Source: Marinobacter azerbaijanicus (GTDB taxonomy: Bacteria; Pseudomonadota; Gammaproteobacteria; Pseudomonadales; Oleiphilaceae). Taken from it: DNA of 64,000 nucleotides. The stretch lies in the NCBI RefSeq assembly GCF_030250645.1, contig NZ_JASSVS010000012.1:62001-126000 (forward strand). Direction: 5' to 3'. Positions 62,463 to 64,000 of the stretch are shown piece after piece. The position numbers and the translations under genes are program-made. The notes beneath the pieces were generated by a model. It made no database searches, had not been told where the DNA came from, and was given only the letters and a program-made list of their open reading frames with translations. Position 1 is the stretch's first letter, and each line of letters starts with the position of its first letter.

Positions 62463-63293
62463 ATGAGTATTGAAATAGTGCCTTGCTCCCCGGCCCTTGG
62501 GGCCGAGATTCGTGGTGTTGATGTCAGCAAAGTCACGGATGCGGAATTTGCCACGATTATTGAGGCGTGGCACCGGTATCAGGTGATTCTGCTTCGCAAT
62601 CAGAACCTGCCTGAAGAAGATCAGCAAGTGGCGTTCGCCCGCCGGTTCGGCGAGCTGGCGGAAGTTCACGTGCCCGAGTACCAGGGTAATCACCCGGCGG
62701 TGATGTACATCGGTAACCTGAAAGAAGAAGGCAAGAGCGAAGGCGCCTTGCCACTCGGTGAAATGGAATTTCATATCGATCAGTGCTACCAGCAACGTCC
62801 GGCCAAAGGCACCATGCTTTACGCCATCGAGATTCCCTCGAAAGGCGGAGAAACAGTGTTTGCCAATGGCTACATGGCCTACGAGCGGTTGCCAGAGTCC
62901 GTCAAGTCCAGGATCGAGGGTCTTAGGGCAATCAATGTTTATGATCGTGGTGGCTATGTCACGGACCGGAAGAACATGGTCAGTATAGAGGACGGCATTT
63001 CGCAGGCCCATCCGATTGCACGGACACACCCGGCCACCGGCCGCAAGAGTTTGTTCGTCAATAAACTGATGACCCATTCAATAGAAGGTCTTGACTCTGA
63101 TGAAAGTGAAACCCTTCTCAATGTGATGTTTGAAAGCATTTCCCAGCCAGATATTTCCTATGTCCACGAGTGGCAGGTGGGAGACCTGTTGCTTTGGGAC
63201 AACCGGTGCACATTGCACGCCCGCCGGGATTTTGATCCGGCGGAGCGTCGCTGGCTGCGGCGAGTGACAATTCTTGGGGGAGTGCCTGAGTAA
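62463..63293 (+). CDS. TauD/TfdA family 2-oxoglutarate-dependent dioxygenase
   Basis: Non-haem iron hydroxylase of 276 residues with the facial triad H104-x-D106 (EFHIDQCY) and the distal histidine near 255 (WDNRCTLHARRDF), plus the 2-oxoglutarate-binding arginine about 11-13 residues later. Relatives hydroxylate taurine, 2,4-D or other acids next to a heteroatom, releasing sulfite, phenol or similar groups as an aldehyde forms, which would suit the flanking aldehyde dehydrogenase. AGGAG precedes the ATG. The substrate is not known. Confidence 0.92.
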   Translation: MSIEIVPCSPALGAEIRGVDVSKVTDAEFATIIEAWHRYQVILLRNQNLPEEDQQVAFARRFGELAEVHVPEYQGNHPAVMYIGNLKEEGKSEGALPLGEMEFHIDQCYQQRPAKGTMLYAIEIPSKGGETVFANGYMAYERLPESVKSRIEGLRAINVYDRGGYVTDRKNMVSIEDGISQAHPIARTHPATGRKSLFVNKLMTHSIEGLDSDESETLLNVMFESISQPDISYVHEWQVGDLLLWDNRCTLHARRDFDPAERRWLRRVTILGGVPE

Positions 63294-63377
63294 GTGCCTG
63301 AAGAGCGGTTTCTCTTTCCGTTAATAAAGAGAGTGCAGTGTCGTCCTAACTCGGACAAAAACAATAAGGAGTAACAC

Positions 63378-64000
63378 ATGACTTTTGAAAAGAAACTGAA
63401 AGTAGCTGGCCTTGGTGTACTGCTCTCGTGTGGTGTATTGGCAACAGCGGGATCGGGAGCGGCCTTGGCGCAGGAAAAATTCCAGGATAATGATCCGATC
63501 AGTTACACCGCTACAGGAGGAAGTGCACGAGGCTACTCGCGTGTTGTTTTCGAAGCCTTAAACGGGATTGTAAGGGATGAATACCCTGGTTCTGCTGCTG
63601 AATTCAGGCCGGGGTCTCCTGCAGGCAGTCTTCTTGAAATTGCTCGTGGTAATGCCGACTTCGCTGGCGCCAGCGGTGCGGTGGAAGTTCAGTATGCTCT
63701 GGAAGGGACAGCGCCATTCCGCGAGTCACTGGAAGGCCAGATTCTTCATGTAATGACCACTCATAACGAATTGACCGTTCATTATCTGATGACTGAAGAG
63801 TGGTCCGAAGAGCATGGTATTGAATCGATGGCCGATATTGCCGAGAAAAAGCCGCCAATGACGATTGCGGTGAATACCGAGGCCAACCTCCAGTCAACCG
63901 TTGCGATGTACGAACACATCTTTAACGAATATGGGTTCTCCATGGACGACGTTAAAGATTGGGGAGGTTCCGTTATACGTGGCAATTCAGGTATTGGAAT
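63378..64000 (+). CDS. TAXI family TRAP transporter solute-binding protein, 3'-truncated
   Basis: The reading frame runs from ATG 63378 to the window end (207 codons) without a stop. It has a signal peptide (LGVLLSCGVLATAGSGAALA, cleavage near 34), then DPISYTATGGSARGYSRVVFE and FRPGSPAGSLLEIARGNADFAGASG, closely matching the TAXI protein at 42271. AAGGAG lies seven to eight bases before the ATG. The rest of the protein and probably its permease lie outside the window. Confidence 0.9.
   Translation, partial: MTFEKKLKVAGLGVLLSCGVLATAGSGAALAQEKFQDNDPISYTATGGSARGYSRVVFEALNGIVRDEYPGSAAEFRPGSPAGSLLEIARGNADFAGASGAVEVQYALEGTAPFRESLEGQILHVMTTHNELTVHYLMTEEWSEEHGIESMADIAEKKPPMTIAVNTEANLQSTVAMYEHIFNEYGFSMDDVKDWGGSVIRGNSGIG

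Noticed and set aside
1..64000. tRNA, rRNA, CRISPR array, phage genes, transposase or integrase
   Set aside because: I found no cloverleaf-like, regularly spaced repeat, phage or transposase sequence that I could support; a dedicated scan would settle it.

Overview
The window is a gene-dense bacterial catabolic region. About 57 protein-coding genes and two clear gene relics can be supported. I see no rRNA, tRNA, CRISPR array, phage module or intact insertion sequence. Content and style (TRAP and TAXI transporters, LysR regulators, Shine-Dalgarno-led genes with ATGA/GTGA overlaps, mid-50s-looking G+C) suggest a heterotrophic, probably marine proteobacterium, most likely a gammaproteobacterium. 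No marker gene confirms this, so the taxonomy is inference.

Layout. (1) 1-6130, plus strand: truncated TRAP large permease, SDR dehydrogenase, biotin carboxyl carrier protein, biotin carboxylase, two MFS transporters. (2) 6220-7320: gene debris, namely a 5'-truncated dihydroxyphthalate-decarboxylase-like gene abutting the last ~110 codons of a TAXI-type TRAP permease, then a small unknown protein. (3) 7944-13808: a LysR gene, then a minus-strand operon with a haem-oxygenase-like diiron protein, a TAXI binding protein, a NahE/PhdJ-type hydratase-aldolase, a gentisate/1-hydroxy-2-naphthoate-type cupin dioxygenase and a nitroreductase. (4) 13809-14918: gene-poor debris. (5) 14919-21698, plus: a pyruvate-carboxylase-type carboxyltransferase, an amidohydrolase, a DctPQM TRAP transporter and a class III CoA-transferase. 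(6) 21853-29633, plus: NitT/TauT-type ABC importer, N-carbamoylsarcosine-amidase-like hydrolase and HyuA/HyuB, followed by a convergent ornithine-cyclodeaminase-family gene, a TSUP exporter and a LysR gene. (7) 33061-40533, minus: TAXI/TRAP importer, Rieske oxygenase alpha and beta, YeiH-type membrane protein, XylT-type ferredoxin, catechol 2,3-dioxygenase; divergently, a dihydroxyphthalate-decarboxylase-like gene. (8) 42271-49827, plus: TAXI protein, second carboxyltransferase, hydroxycinnamoyl-CoA hydratase/lyase-like protein, dienelactone hydrolase, TRAP permease, epimerase. (9) 49867-59658, minus, nine genes: ThDP enzyme, aldehyde dehydrogenase, second ABC importer, second isochorismatase-type hydrolase, ketopantoate-reductase-like protein, MFS exporter. 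(10) 60183-64000, plus: SDR, aldehyde dehydrogenase, TauD-type dioxygenase, TAXI protein cut by the window end.

How it fits together. Each block pairs a high-affinity importer with a few enzymes acting on aromatic acids, carbonyl compounds or hydantoin-like amides, so the region looks like stacked uptake-plus-catabolism cassettes. The most unusual thread is a biotin-dependent carboxylase in pieces: one BCCP/BC pair (1742-3648) and two carboxyltransferase paralogues (14919, 43386) sitting in different importer cassettes, with a substrate pocket that differs from pyruvate carboxylase. The second most unusual is the haem-oxygenase-like diiron protein heading a ring-cleavage operon. All substrates are inferred from family membership and neighbours.
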